Shown here piece by piece: positions 37,012 through 45,336 of a stretch of 64,000 nucleotides of DNA (position 1 is the first letter of the stretch; each line of letters starts with the position of its first letter). Under the pieces are notes generated by a model. It saw nothing but the letters and a program-made list of their open reading frames with translations. It searched no databases and had not been told where the DNA came from. This stretch comes from RBG-16-64-13 sp963718375 (GTDB lineage Bacteria > Actinomycetota > Thermoleophilia > RBG-16-64-13): assembly GCA_963718375.1 (NCBI GenBank), contig CAVQZD010000005.1, positions 930,001 to 994,000 of the forward strand. The letters are read 5' to 3'. Made by a program: the position numbers and the translations under genes.

Positions 37012-38163
37012 TTGACGGGCCCGGCACAGACCCTGCGCGTGGTCATGGTGGACGACGAGTTGCCGCTCAGCTCCGCGGTCAAACGCATCCTCGCCAAGTA
37101 CCAAGGGCACGTCGAAGCCGTGGATGTGGATGTCACCTACGACTACACCCACTTCCCCACCGGAGAGGGCTTCCTAGAGAGCCTCGCACGCGGAGATGAG
37201 TACGATCTCCTGCTCCTGGATCTGAAGCTGCCCGGACTCAGCGGGATGGAGATACTGGCCGAACTGGCCAAGCAGGGGCGCCAGTTGGTGACCATCATGA
37301 TCACCGCCTACGCCACCTTCGAGACCGCTGTCCAGGCGACCAAGCTGGGCGCCTACGACTTCTTGGCCAAGCCGTTCTCGCCGGACGAGCTACGCTACTC
37401 GCTACGCAAGGCCACAGACCAACTCATCCTCAGCCGCGAGGCCCGCAGACTGGCCGGCGAGGAGCGCCAAGTGCGCTTCAACTTCATCTCCGTCCTCTCC
37501 CACGAGCTCAAGGCCCCGCTCAACGCCATCGAGGGCTACCTCAAGTTGCTGCAGGAGGACGAGACTCCCGAGCAGTGGCAGATGATGATAGGCCGCAGCC
37601 TCATCCGCTTGGACGGCATGCGCAAGCTCATCTTCGACCTCTTGGACCTCACCCGCATCGAGTCAGGCCAGAAGGCCCGCCAGTTCACCGAGGTCGACGT
37701 GGCCGAGGTCGCGCGACGGACCATCGACCTCTTCGCCTCCGAGGCCGCTGATCGAGGCATCACGGTCACTCTCTCCGCCCCCGAGCCGGTCATGATGGTG
37801 GCTGATGCGAGTGAGTTGGAGATAGTCCTCAACAATCTGGTGTCCAACGCTGTCAAGTACAACCGGGACGGCGGAACGGTCAAGGTCTCGCTCGCCCGCA
37901 AGGACGAAGAGGTGCTCATCGAGGTCACCGATACCGGCATCGGACTGACCGCCGAGGAGGCGGCCAAGCTCTGGGGCGAATTCGTCCGCATCAAGAACGA
38001 GGATACGTTCAAGATCCTGGGGAGCGGATTGGGGCTCTCCACCGTGCGCAAGTTGGCCCACCTCTACGGCGGTGAGGTCTCCGTGGAGAGCGAACGCGAC
38101 GTAGGCAGCACCTTCCGCGCGACCCTCAAAGACGCCGCGCAGATCGAGACTCCCGGCAACTAG
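37012..38163 (+). CDS. REC-histidine kinase hybrid
   Basis: A 383-residue protein from TTG 37012, directly after the previous stop, with AGGAGG upstream. The receiver domain (VDDE, phosphoacceptor in LLLLDLKLPG, AKPFSPDE) comes first. A HisKA domain (FISVLSHELKAPLN, with the phospho-His) and HATPase (NNLVSNAVKYN, DTGIGL, GSGLGLSTV) follow. It has no membrane segment or sensor domain, so it probably takes its signal as a phosphoryl group, perhaps from the hybrid hydrogenase-like kinase before it. The output regulator may be the lone REC protein at 39115. Confidence 0.88.
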   Translation: MTGPAQTLRVVMVDDELPLSSAVKRILAKYQGHVEAVDVDVTYDYTHFPTGEGFLESLARGDEYDLLLLDLKLPGLSGMEILAELAKQGRQLVTIMITAYATFETAVQATKLGAYDFLAKPFSPDELRYSLRKATDQLILSREARRLAGEERQVRFNFISVLSHELKAPLNAIEGYLKLLQEDETPEQWQMMIGRSLIRLDGMRKLIFDLLDLTRIESGQKARQFTEVDVAEVARRTIDLFASEAADRGITVTLSAPEPVMMVADASELEIVLNNLVSNAVKYNRDGGTVKVSLARKDEEVLIEVTDTGIGLTAEEAAKLWGEFVRIKNEDTFKILGSGLGLSTVRKLAHLYGGEVSVESERDVGSTFRATLKDAAQIETPGN

Positions 38164-38310
38164 AGCTTCGGCTTGCCTCCGCTGAGGGGCGGTATCCGTC
38201 CAAGGCTGATTCGCACCCCACGTAGCGCGGGTGACAATGCATGCGAAGACAGGCCAGGAGGTATAATGAGGTCACCTAACGCACTACATGCAGTCGAGGT
38301 GCCCGCCATG

Positions 38311-38568
38311 CCCAGCATCGGCCTTCGTCATCTGAAAACCCATGCGTCCGAGGTCTTGCGGGACGTCGAGGAGAACGAGGTCAGGTACGTGGTCACCAAC
38401 CGGAACAAACCCATGGCCATCATCATCCCCTATACCCCGCGCGAAGCGACCGAACCTCAAAGCGCGGACGAAGCCTTGGCGGCGTTCTTCGCTGCCGGGG
38501 AACGAGTGAAAGAGGCCTGGAACAGTCCGCTCTCGCCGGCCGAAGTCATACGCGAGATGAGGCGGTAG
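38311..38568 (+). CDS. Phd/YefM-type antitoxin
   Basis: An 85-residue antitoxin started at ATG 38311 (GAGGTG six bases upstream). An upstream ATG at 38266 with AGGAGG is possible, but TATAAT at 38262-38267 looks more like a -10 box. MPSIGLRHLKTHASEVLRDV...VRYVVTNRNKPMAIIIPY is the Phd-fold DNA-binding part, and the acidic C-terminus would wrap the toxin. It pairs with the PIN toxin six bases downstream. Confidence 0.82.
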   Translation, partial: PSIGLRHLKTHASEVLRDVEENEVRYVVTNRNKPMAIIIPYTPREATEPQSADEALAAFFAAGERVKEAWNSPLSPAEVIREMRR

Positions 38569-38574
38569 CCGCTC

Positions 38575-39009
38575 GTGCTCAGCCGAGTCACTCTCGATGC
38601 GAGCGTAGCTGTGTGCGCGTCTTTTCCAGCCGAGACATACTTCGAGGATAGCCACCGTTTGCTCGACTTGCTGGTGCAACGCCGGGCCATGATCGTGGTC
38701 CCCACTCTCTTGCGAGCAGAGATCGCAGCAGCGGTGAGAAGGACCACCGGCGACGTGAACACAGCCAAGGCCATCGATGAGTCGTTCGTCCGCCTGCCCG
38801 GAGTGGTCTTCCAGGCGCTGGATGAGCGGATGGCCGACGCGACCGTGCAGATGGCCATGGCTACAGGCCTCAGGGGAGCCGATGCCGTGTATGCAGCCAC
38901 CGCGCGTCACTTCGGCGCTACGCTCATCACTCTCGACGAAGAACAGAGGACGAAGTTGCCCGCGGACATGACCGCCCTCTACCCATCGGAGGCCCTGCGG
39001 GCCATCTAG
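38575..39009 (+). CDS. PIN-domain toxin (VapC-like ribonuclease)
   Basis: A 144-residue PIN protein from GTG 38575. The acidic metal ligands are in VTLDASVAV, LRAEIA, RGADAVYAATA and TLDEEQ. VapC-type toxins are Mg-dependent RNases that often cut tRNA or rRNA. It forms a toxin-antitoxin pair with the preceding gene. The pair sits between a hydrogenase-sensor kinase and a response-regulator gene, so it looks inserted into the locus. Confidence 0.85.
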   Translation: MLSRVTLDASVAVCASFPAETYFEDSHRLLDLLVQRRAMIVVPTLLRAEIAAAVRRTTGDVNTAKAIDESFVRLPGVVFQALDERMADATVQMAMATGLRGADAVYAATARHFGATLITLDEEQRTKLPADMTALYPSEALRAI

Positions 39010-39071
39010 CCGCGGACGCTATTGGCGACCGACGACGAGAAGCTACAATAGGTGCTACTGTCGCATCGGCC

Positions 39072-39093
39072 TACTTATTTACTTGAATAAGTA
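39072..39093. promoter_or_regulatory. Inverted repeat upstream of the lone response regulator
   Basis: TACTTATT-TACTTG-AATAAGTA is a perfect 8-bp inverted repeat with a 6-bp spacer, the most AT-rich stretch in the neighbourhood. It lies 21 bases before the GTG at 39115. It differs from the palindrome before rex, so the second hydrogenase operon may have a different regulator. It could also overlap a -10 element. Confidence 0.45.
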
Positions 39094-39114
39094 ACAAGAG
39101 CAAGGAGTGATGGG

Positions 39115-39501
39115 GTGGCTAAGATCCTGATCGTTGACGACGACCCCGACATGGTCGAAGCCAGCCGGATCGTTCTCGAGAGAGACGGTCATACGGTGGA
39201 GAGCAGCTCAGGCATGGAGACAGGCCTCCAGAAGCTGGCGGACCTCGAACCCGACCTTCTGATACTCGACGTGATGATGGAGGAAGCCGACGACGGCCTC
39301 CGCTTCGCCCGCCAGGTGCGCCGCGACGGCAACGACCTGCCCATACTCATGCTCACCAGCGTCAACCGCGCCTTGGGCATCGAGATAGGCAAAGACGCGG
39401 AGATGGTCCCGGTGGACGAGTTCTTGGAGAAGCCACTCGACCCGGCCGCTCTTTCGGCCAAGGTAAAGGAGCTGCTTGCCGCCAGAGGAGCCGCCTCATG
39501 A
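39115..39501 (+). CDS. Single-domain response regulator
   Basis: A 128-residue receiver-only protein from GTG 39115 (AAGGAG upstream). Acidic pocket VDDDPD, phosphoacceptor in LLILDVMM, Thr/Ser in LMLTSVN and Lys in LEKPLDP are all present. There is no output domain. Its receiver resembles the N-terminal REC of the hybrid at 34511 (both keep an S-x-ALG(I/L) segment). It overlaps the hydrogenase-2 gene as ATGA and may relay the signal or act allosterically on the enzyme. Confidence 0.88.
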   Translation: MAKILIVDDDPDMVEASRIVLERDGHTVESSSGMETGLQKLADLEPDLLILDVMMEEADDGLRFARQVRRDGNDLPILMLTSVNRALGIEIGKDAEMVPVDEFLEKPLDPAALSAKVKELLAARGAAS

Positions 39502-41199
39502 CCACCGCAGAGCAGCAGGTGCTCCGCGGCGAGATCGTCGAGATCGCGGGGCACACCAATTTCAGCCGCGCCTCCCTCGTGCCTATCCTCCGGTTCATCA
39601 AGGAGAAGTACCGCGGCATCGACAGCGAGGCCATGCAGATAGCGGCGGACGTGCTGAGTATCCATCCTGTCGAGGTGGACGCGGTCTCCACCTTCTACTC
39701 CTTCCTCGACCCGGCCGCTCAGGGTCAGTACGTCTTCCGTCTTTGCCAGACCTACTCCTGTGAACTCGCGGGCAAGCAAGAAGTCCAAGCGGAGTTGGAG
39801 CGCGATCTGGGCATCCGGTTCGGTGAGACCTCCGAAGACGGCGCCTTCAGTCTCGAGTATCGCCAATTGCATGGGCATGTGCGACCAGGGGCCGGCCATG
39901 CTCGTCAACGATGCGATCTACACCAAGCTGACTCCCAACAGAGTGCATGAGATCGTCCAGGACTACCGGAAGCGGGTCACAGACGGTGCCGAGGCCAAGA
40001 CAGCGACGAACGAGGAGGTGGCCTCGCTATCTCAGGCGGCCAACGAACTCTGCTTCACCCACGCCGACCCTGGCGACGGCCTCAAGAAGGCCCTGGCCAT
40101 GTCACGCGGCGATCTCGTGGACCTCATCCGCGACTCCAAGCTCAAGGGCCGGGGCGGCGCCGGCTTCCCCACCGGCGTCAAGTGGGACCTGGCCGCCGCC
40201 GAGAAGCGCGGCCCCAAGTACATCATGTGCAACGCCGACGAAGGCGAGCCGGGCACCTTCAAAGACAGGCTGATACTCAGCCAGTTCCCCGATCTGGTGA
40301 TGGAGGGTATGACCATAGGCGCGCGAGCGATCGGCGCGCCACTCGGTCTCATCTATCTGCGCGCTGAGTATGCGTACCTGCGCCCGCTACTACTCGAGGT
40401 GATCGAGAGGCGGCGCAAAGAAGGTCTATTGGGCCACGACATCGGTGGTATCGAGGGCTTCAACTTCAACATCATGGTGGCGATGGGCGCTGGCGCCTAC
40501 GTGTGCGGCGAAGAGACTGCGCTCATCGAGTCTCTGGAGGGCTTCCGCGGCGAGCCGCGCAACCGCCCGCCCTTCCCGGTGGTCTCCGGCTTCTTGAACC
40601 GCCCGTCGGTCGTCAACAACGTCGAGACCCTGGCCTGGGTGCCCTGCATCCTCAGCCGGGGCGTCGAGTGGTTCAAGAGCGCGGGTACTGAGACTTCTGC
40701 GGGCCACAAGCTGTTCAGTGTGTCCGGTGACTGCGAACGTCCCGGCGTCTACCAGTTCCCGTTCGGCATCACGGTCGCCGAGCTGCTCAAGGAGGTCGGG
40801 GGCGAGAACGCCAAAGCCGTGCAGATCGGGGGTGCCTCGGGCCACTGCATACCCCGCAAGGAGTTCGAGCGCCGCCTGGCCTTCGAGGACATCCCTACTG
40901 GGGGTTCGGTGATAGTCATCGGGCCTGCCAGGGACATGCTGTCTCTGGCTCGCAACCTGCTGGAGTTCTTCGTGGACGAATCCTGCGGCCAATGCACCCC
41001 CTGCCGGCTCGGCAACGCCAAGTTGTTGGGCGGTGTGGAGATGCTGCAGGCAGGCACCTGCTCCGATGAGTACCTGGATGACCTAAAGGGGCTGGCCAAC
41101 ACCATGCAGGTAGCCTCGAAGTGCGGCTTGGGTCAGGCCAGCTCAGTGGCGCTCCTTTCTATACTTGAGCACTTTGGAGATGAGATCCATGCCCGATAA
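39498..41199 (+). CDS. NuoE-NuoF fusion of hydrogenase 2 (one frame break)
   Basis: Diaphorase subunit of about 567 residues, if one base is dropped near 39861. Residues about 1-155 are NuoE-like (VDAVSTFYSFLDP, CQTYSC, then NCMGMCDQGPAM in the shifted frame). The rest is NuoF-like: GRGGAGFPTGVKW, NADEGEPGTFKDR, GEETALIES, an SLBB region and the [4Fe-4S] site ESCGQCTPCR. No C-terminal ferredoxin or GltD part is present, unlike hydrogenase 1. The two halves are continuous with no stop or ribosome site between them, so the fusion looks genuine. It would oxidise or reduce NAD(P)H for the HydA encoded next. Confidence 0.85.
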
Positions 41200-43117
41200 G
41201 TCCACTCTCCCAACCAGGCGCGCGCCCCTAAGCCAGCTCTTCCAGCCCGATCTGGAGGCCCAGGCTCCGGCGCCCGACGCCATAGGGGCCACCGTCCCTG
41301 TGACCATCGACGGGGTGGAGACCAAGGTGCCCATGGGCACTACCATCCTCGAAGCGGCCAAGCAGCTGGGCATCCGCATCCCCACCCTCTGCTACCACCC
41401 CGATCTGGAAGTGGCGGGCATCTGCCGCATCTGCGTGGTCGAGGTAGAAGGGCAGCGCAACCTGCAGGCTGCGTGCGCCTATCCCGTCACAGCACCCATC
41501 AAAGTCAAGACCTACTCTAAGGCCGTGCGCATCGCCCGCCGTCACGTGCTCGAACTTCTTCTCTCCGAGCATTGCGGCGAGTGCTACTCGTGCATCCGTA
41601 ACGGTCACTGCGAGCTACAGTCGCTGGCCGAGGAGTACGGCATCGTGGATCTTACGTTCGGGCGCTGCGACCTGCCCGTGCCCGTCGACGACTCGAGCTA
41701 CTCGGTCGTCCGCGACATGAACAAGTGCATCCGCTGCCGCCGTTGCGTGCGCACCTGCATCGACATGCAGGAGGTGGGCGTACTGGAGGCCACCGGCCGC
41801 TCCGACCGGGTAGACGTGGCCACCTTCAACCACAAACCGCTTGCCGACGTGGTCTGCATCAACTGCGGACAGTGCATCAACCGCTGCCCGACCGCCGCGC
41901 TCTATGCGCAGCCGGCTCTGGCCCCCGTGTGGCAGGCTATCGACGATCCTACCAAGCACGTGGTCGTCCAGACCGCGCCTTCGCCCCGTGCCGCCATGGG
42001 TGAGATGTTCGGCCTGGAGCCGGGCACCACTGTGACCTATCAGATGAACACCGCGCTCCGGCGCATGGGCTTCGATCACGTGTTCGACACGAACTTCACC
42101 GCCGACCTGACCATCATAGAAGAGGGCACCGAGCTGCTGCTCCGGCTGTACAAGGCCCTGGTCCAAGGCGACGCCTCGGCGGCCCTGCCGCAGTTCACCA
42201 GCTGCTCTCCGGGCTGGGTCAAGTACTGCGAGCATTTCTACCCCGAGTACATCCCGAACCTCTCCTCCGCCAAGTCACCCCAGCAGATGTTCGGGGCCCT
42301 CATAAAGACCTTCTACGCCGACAAGATGGGTGTGGATCCCAAGGACATCGTCAGCGTCGCCATCATGCCATGCTCGGCCAAGAAGTTCGAGTGCAACCGT
42401 CCCGAGATGCGCGCCAGCGGTTATCAAGACGTCGACTTCGGTCTCACCACTCGGGAGCTGGGAGCGATGATGCACCAGGCGGGACTCGACCTGCCCACGT
42501 TGCCCAAGTCCGACTTCGACGATCCGTTCGGTGGCGCCACGGGCTCCGGACTCATCTTCGGAGCCACCGGCGGAGTGATGGAGTCGGCCCTGCGCACCGT
42601 CATCGAGCTGGTGACCGGCGAGAAGGTGGAATCTATCTACGAACACGGAGACATCACCCCCGTCCGCGGCTTCGAGGGAGTGCGCTACGCGGAGCTGAGG
42701 ATCGACAAGGTCGGTCCGGTGCCCGATATCCTGAAGCACCTGGTCCCGGACTGGGAGTGGCTGAAGGGCGCAACCCTCAAGGTAGCGGTAGCCCACGGCA
42801 CGGCCAACGCCAGGAGGGTCATGGAGGACATCAAGGCCGGCGGCAAGTTCAGCGAGTGCCACTTCATCGAGTTCATGGCGTGCCCCGGCGGCTGCCTGGG
42901 TGGTGGTGGCCAACCCATGCCCACCAGCCAGGAGATCCGCGCCGCACGGGCGAAGGCCATCTACGGCGAGGACCGCGAACTTACCGTGCGCAAGTCATAC
43001 GAGAACCCGGCCGTGCTCCGCGTGTACCAGGAGTTCCTCACCGACGGGCCGTGCGGTCACAAGAGCCACGAGCTCTTGCACACCGAGTACACGGTCCGCG
43101 GCAAACACATCGACTGA
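41189..43117 (+). CDS. hydA: [FeFe]-hydrogenase catalytic subunit HydA, second copy
   Basis: A 642-residue paralogue of the 32675 gene with a ~40-residue N-terminal extension. ATG 41189 is preferred over TTG 41165 because of GGAG nine bases upstream. It overlaps the NuoEF stop. It has the same cluster layout: [2Fe-2S] (LCYHPD...CRIC...AAC), HCGECYSCIRNGHC, two [4Fe-4S] (CIRCRRCVRTC, CINCGQCINRC). H-cluster loops are TSCSPGW (C339), MPCSAKK (C395) and ACPGGCLGGGGQ (C565, C569). It also has Ser at the usual relay Cys. The small-subunit tail ends HKSHELLHTEY. It forms a second, simpler NAD(P)-linked hydrogenase with the NuoEF fusion. Confidence 0.95.
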   Translation: MPDKSTLPTRRAPLSQLFQPDLEAQAPAPDAIGATVPVTIDGVETKVPMGTTILEAAKQLGIRIPTLCYHPDLEVAGICRICVVEVEGQRNLQAACAYPVTAPIKVKTYSKAVRIARRHVLELLLSEHCGECYSCIRNGHCELQSLAEEYGIVDLTFGRCDLPVPVDDSSYSVVRDMNKCIRCRRCVRTCIDMQEVGVLEATGRSDRVDVATFNHKPLADVVCINCGQCINRCPTAALYAQPALAPVWQAIDDPTKHVVVQTAPSPRAAMGEMFGLEPGTTVTYQMNTALRRMGFDHVFDTNFTADLTIIEEGTELLLRLYKALVQGDASAALPQFTSCSPGWVKYCEHFYPEYIPNLSSAKSPQQMFGALIKTFYADKMGVDPKDIVSVAIMPCSAKKFECNRPEMRASGYQDVDFGLTTRELGAMMHQAGLDLPTLPKSDFDDPFGGATGSGLIFGATGGVMESALRTVIELVTGEKVESIYEHGDITPVRGFEGVRYAELRIDKVGPVPDILKHLVPDWEWLKGATLKVAVAHGTANARRVMEDIKAGGKFSECHFIEFMACPGGCLGGGGQPMPTSQEIRAARAKAIYGEDRELTVRKSYENPAVLRVYQEFLTDGPCGHKSHELLHTEYTVRGKHID

Positions 43118-43185
43118 CGCGCCACACCCCTGCGCTCGACCGCGTTCGAGTACTCTCGATCACTCGCGCAGGCGTGTGGCGCGTC
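43116..43185. repeat. Hairpin element, copy 1 (shared 30-nt centre, local arms)
   Basis: Arms 43116-43135 and 43166-43185 are a 20-bp inverted repeat with one mismatch. The outer end lies in the hydA stop codon. The 30-nt centre (43136-43165, including TTCGAGTACTCTCGATCACT) is identical to the reverse complement of the centre of the element at 58927-58956. The arms of the two copies are unrelated. It probably also ends transcription of the hydrogenase locus. A small ACCAAT/ATTGGT hairpin follows at 43186-43200. Confidence 0.8.
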
Positions 43186-43255
43186 ACCAATCGTATTGGT
43201 TCCGCACTTCCTGCGCGGATCAGACCATACGCAAGCACCCGCGACTTGAGCCCGG

Positions 43256-43864
43256 CTACTTCTTCTTCTTGCCGCCCTCTTCGGCCGCCGGTGGCTCCTC
43301 AGAGACCGGCGTCTCCGGCTCGGCCGGGGGCGCCACCTTCTCGGTCACCTCGGTCACCTCAGTCACCTCAGTCACCTCGGGCGCCGGTTCCACCTGCGCG
43401 GCGGGCTCCTGGAGTGCGGCCGCGGTCGCGACTGCCACATCCTCACCTGTGACGACCGTCGAAGCCTGCTGCTGCCTCATGGCTCTCATGCGGCGATCGC
43501 TGACTATCGCCCTCACCACGATGGCGATGAGCAGGGAGGCGAATGTGACACCGATGGAGACCCATAAGAAGTCTGACTGGAATGGGGTGAGTAGTGGCAT
43601 CTCCAAGCTGGAAAGCCCCGGGTCCGTACCGAAGAGCACCCTGGCCGCCACCAGACCCACGAGAAGCAGCAGGGCCTGCCCGTAGCGGCGCATCAAAGGC
43701 CAGGTAAGACCCACCAACGCTGTTGCCACGACGGTCGTCCAGTTCAACGCAGCCCTGGCGACCTCCGGCATACTGACAGAGTGAGTCAAGTAGAAGACGG
43801 TGGCCACAAAAGCCGCGATGGCTACCGCCAGCACGACCCTGCACGTCCAGACGAGAAAACGCAT
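43256..43864 (-). CDS. Small membrane protein with acidic Pro/Glu tail
   Basis: About 202 residues from ATG 43864 (AGGAGG upstream). Four hydrophobic segments lie at about 5-25, 40-57, 63-80 and 95-117. A cytoplasmic tail follows, rich in Ala, Glu and Pro with a TEVTEVTEVTE stretch (9-bp DNA repeats at about 43340-43380) and ends GGKKKK. The overall plan resembles LapA/DUF1049-like proteins only loosely. The function is unknown. Confidence 0.6.
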   Translation of the reverse strand: MRFLVWTCRVVLAVAIAAFVATVFYLTHSVSMPEVARAALNWTTVVATALVGLTWPLMRRYGQALLLLVGLVAARVLFGTDPGLSSLEMPLLTPFQSDFLWVSIGVTFASLLIAIVVRAIVSDRRMRAMRQQQASTVVTGEDVAVATAAALQEPAAQVEPAPEVTEVTEVTEVTEKVAPPAEPETPVSEEPPAAEEGGKKKK

Positions 43865-44031
43865 CACTGAACCTCCTCACGAACCTAGGGCTTGTCGACA
43901 CCGAAAGTCTCTCACAATTCAGCGCCTGATTCGGTCGTCCGCGTGAACGGGCGACACATTTCAGTTTCCCTCGTGCGCAACCGATACTAAACATGAGGGG
44001 GGGCTCCAACTAGGCTGACTGTGCGAGAGGT

Positions 44032-45336
44032 ATGCAAGACAAGTCCGTCCTCCTCAACTCAGGACAGAGTCACGACGTAGTGCCCCTACCCACTGCGCGC
44101 GACTTCCTGGCGCGCGACTGCCCCACCGACTCCGAACGGCCTACGCTGGTGACTCTGCGCTGTCAGCAGGATGCCAAGGATAAGCAGCGGCTTGCCGTCT
44201 TCATACGCAACAAGCATGTCGGCTACCTGTCCTCCGGCGTCGATGCAGGCCTACTGGCCGCAGTCGAGGCGTGCACGCGGAAGAGAAAGACTGCCCGGGC
44301 CAGGGGCACGCTGTTCGTCCCCTCGAAGAAGTCCGGCAAGGTCCGGATCACGGTGAGCCTGGCTGAATCCGACCGCCTTGATCCGACTCCCCGGGAGGCG
44401 ACCGACCAGCCCAAGTCTGCCAAGATCGTCCCGCCCGCTCCGCTGGACGAAGCGCGCGCGGAGGCCCTTGCTGTACACACCCAACCACCGACGTACCAAG
44501 CGCAAACCGATGACGAGCCCGAGCCGGAACCCGAGCCGGAACCCGAGCCGGAACCCGAGCCGGAACCGGAGCCGCAGCCACGACCGGCGCCTGCGCCCAC
44601 GGCTCCCGTCGCGCAGAGGCCCCCACCCCCCCCTAGGTCTAGCGCGCCCGCCGCCGCACCCATGACGGGTGAGCCTCGAACGAGTGGGTCACCTGACCAG
44701 GCTGCGCCGGCCTCCCGGTCCAAGCCGTCCCTTGCCGATATCCTGAGTACTCGAGCAGCCTGGAATCCCGACCTGACCGACCCGAACCACAACCCACAGC
44801 CGGGCTGGCTGACTTACGGGCCGCGAGACGGCGGGCATGCGCCAACAGCGAAGGCAGACGCCAAGGCCTCGGCCATCACCGATGTAGAAGCCGGCGGGTT
44901 TCCCATGTCCGGGAGCAGTAAGACGAGACGGGAGGACACTAGCGGGTTCTTGACATCGCCGAGCGGCAAGACGAAACGGACAGGCGGGAGCGGTGATCTT
45001 GACGGCGATTGGGCCACCGGTTGGGAATCGTCCCCGCGGCCTGTGCCACCGGCTCCGCAGACACCGCGGGCCAAGAGATCCGGCGGAGGTACTGGCTGTG
45101 TAGTGCCGGCGGTGGTCCTGATAGTGCTGGCAGCCATAGGCTTCCTGGTCTGGAAGTACGTGTTCGACCCAAAGACGTTCACCGACCCGCAATATGGCTA
45201 CTTATTCTCACATCCGCTCATCGCGGCGGCGACCGGCAACACGCTGTTCAAGTTCCCAGGGCCCAGACCCGATAGTGATTATTGGGGGACTAGCGAACCA
45301 GCGCGAGAGGCATGGAAAAGACAGCGATTCTGCTGA
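44032..45336 (+). CDS. VGYL-domain membrane protein with Glu-Pro repeats
   Basis: A 434-residue protein from ATG 44032 (GAGAGG just upstream). Residues 1-115 form a domain with VFIRNKHVGYLSSGVDAGLLAAVEAC, reminiscent of HIRAN-like folds. A (PE)n stretch (12-bp DNA repeats at about 44518-44566) and a Pro-rich linker follow. QPGWLTYGP lies at about 260, one transmembrane helix at about 360-382 and a short tail. The next gene is a paralogue with the same leader. These two and the following genes look like one envelope-related operon; the role is unknown. Confidence 0.6.
   Translation: MQDKSVLLNSGQSHDVVPLPTARDFLARDCPTDSERPTLVTLRCQQDAKDKQRLAVFIRNKHVGYLSSGVDAGLLAAVEACTRKRKTARARGTLFVPSKKSGKVRITVSLAESDRLDPTPREATDQPKSAKIVPPAPLDEARAEALAVHTQPPTYQAQTDDEPEPEPEPEPEPEPEPEPEPQPRPAPAPTAPVAQRPPPPPRSSAPAAAPMTGEPRTSGSPDQAAPASRSKPSLADILSTRAAWNPDLTDPNHNPQPGWLTYGPRDGGHAPTAKADAKASAITDVEAGGFPMSGSSKTRREDTSGFLTSPSGKTKRTGGSGDLDGDWATGWESSPRPVPPAPQTPRAKRSGGGTGCVVPAVVLIVLAAIGFLVWKYVFDPKTFTDPQYGYLFSHPLIAAATGNTLFKFPGPRPDSDYWGTSEPAREAWKRQRFC

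Noticed and set aside
44518..44566. Regular 12-bp repeats that might suggest a CRISPR or VNTR
   Set aside because: They encode a Pro-Glu linker in frame, have no unique spacers, and are ordinary low-complexity coding DNA.
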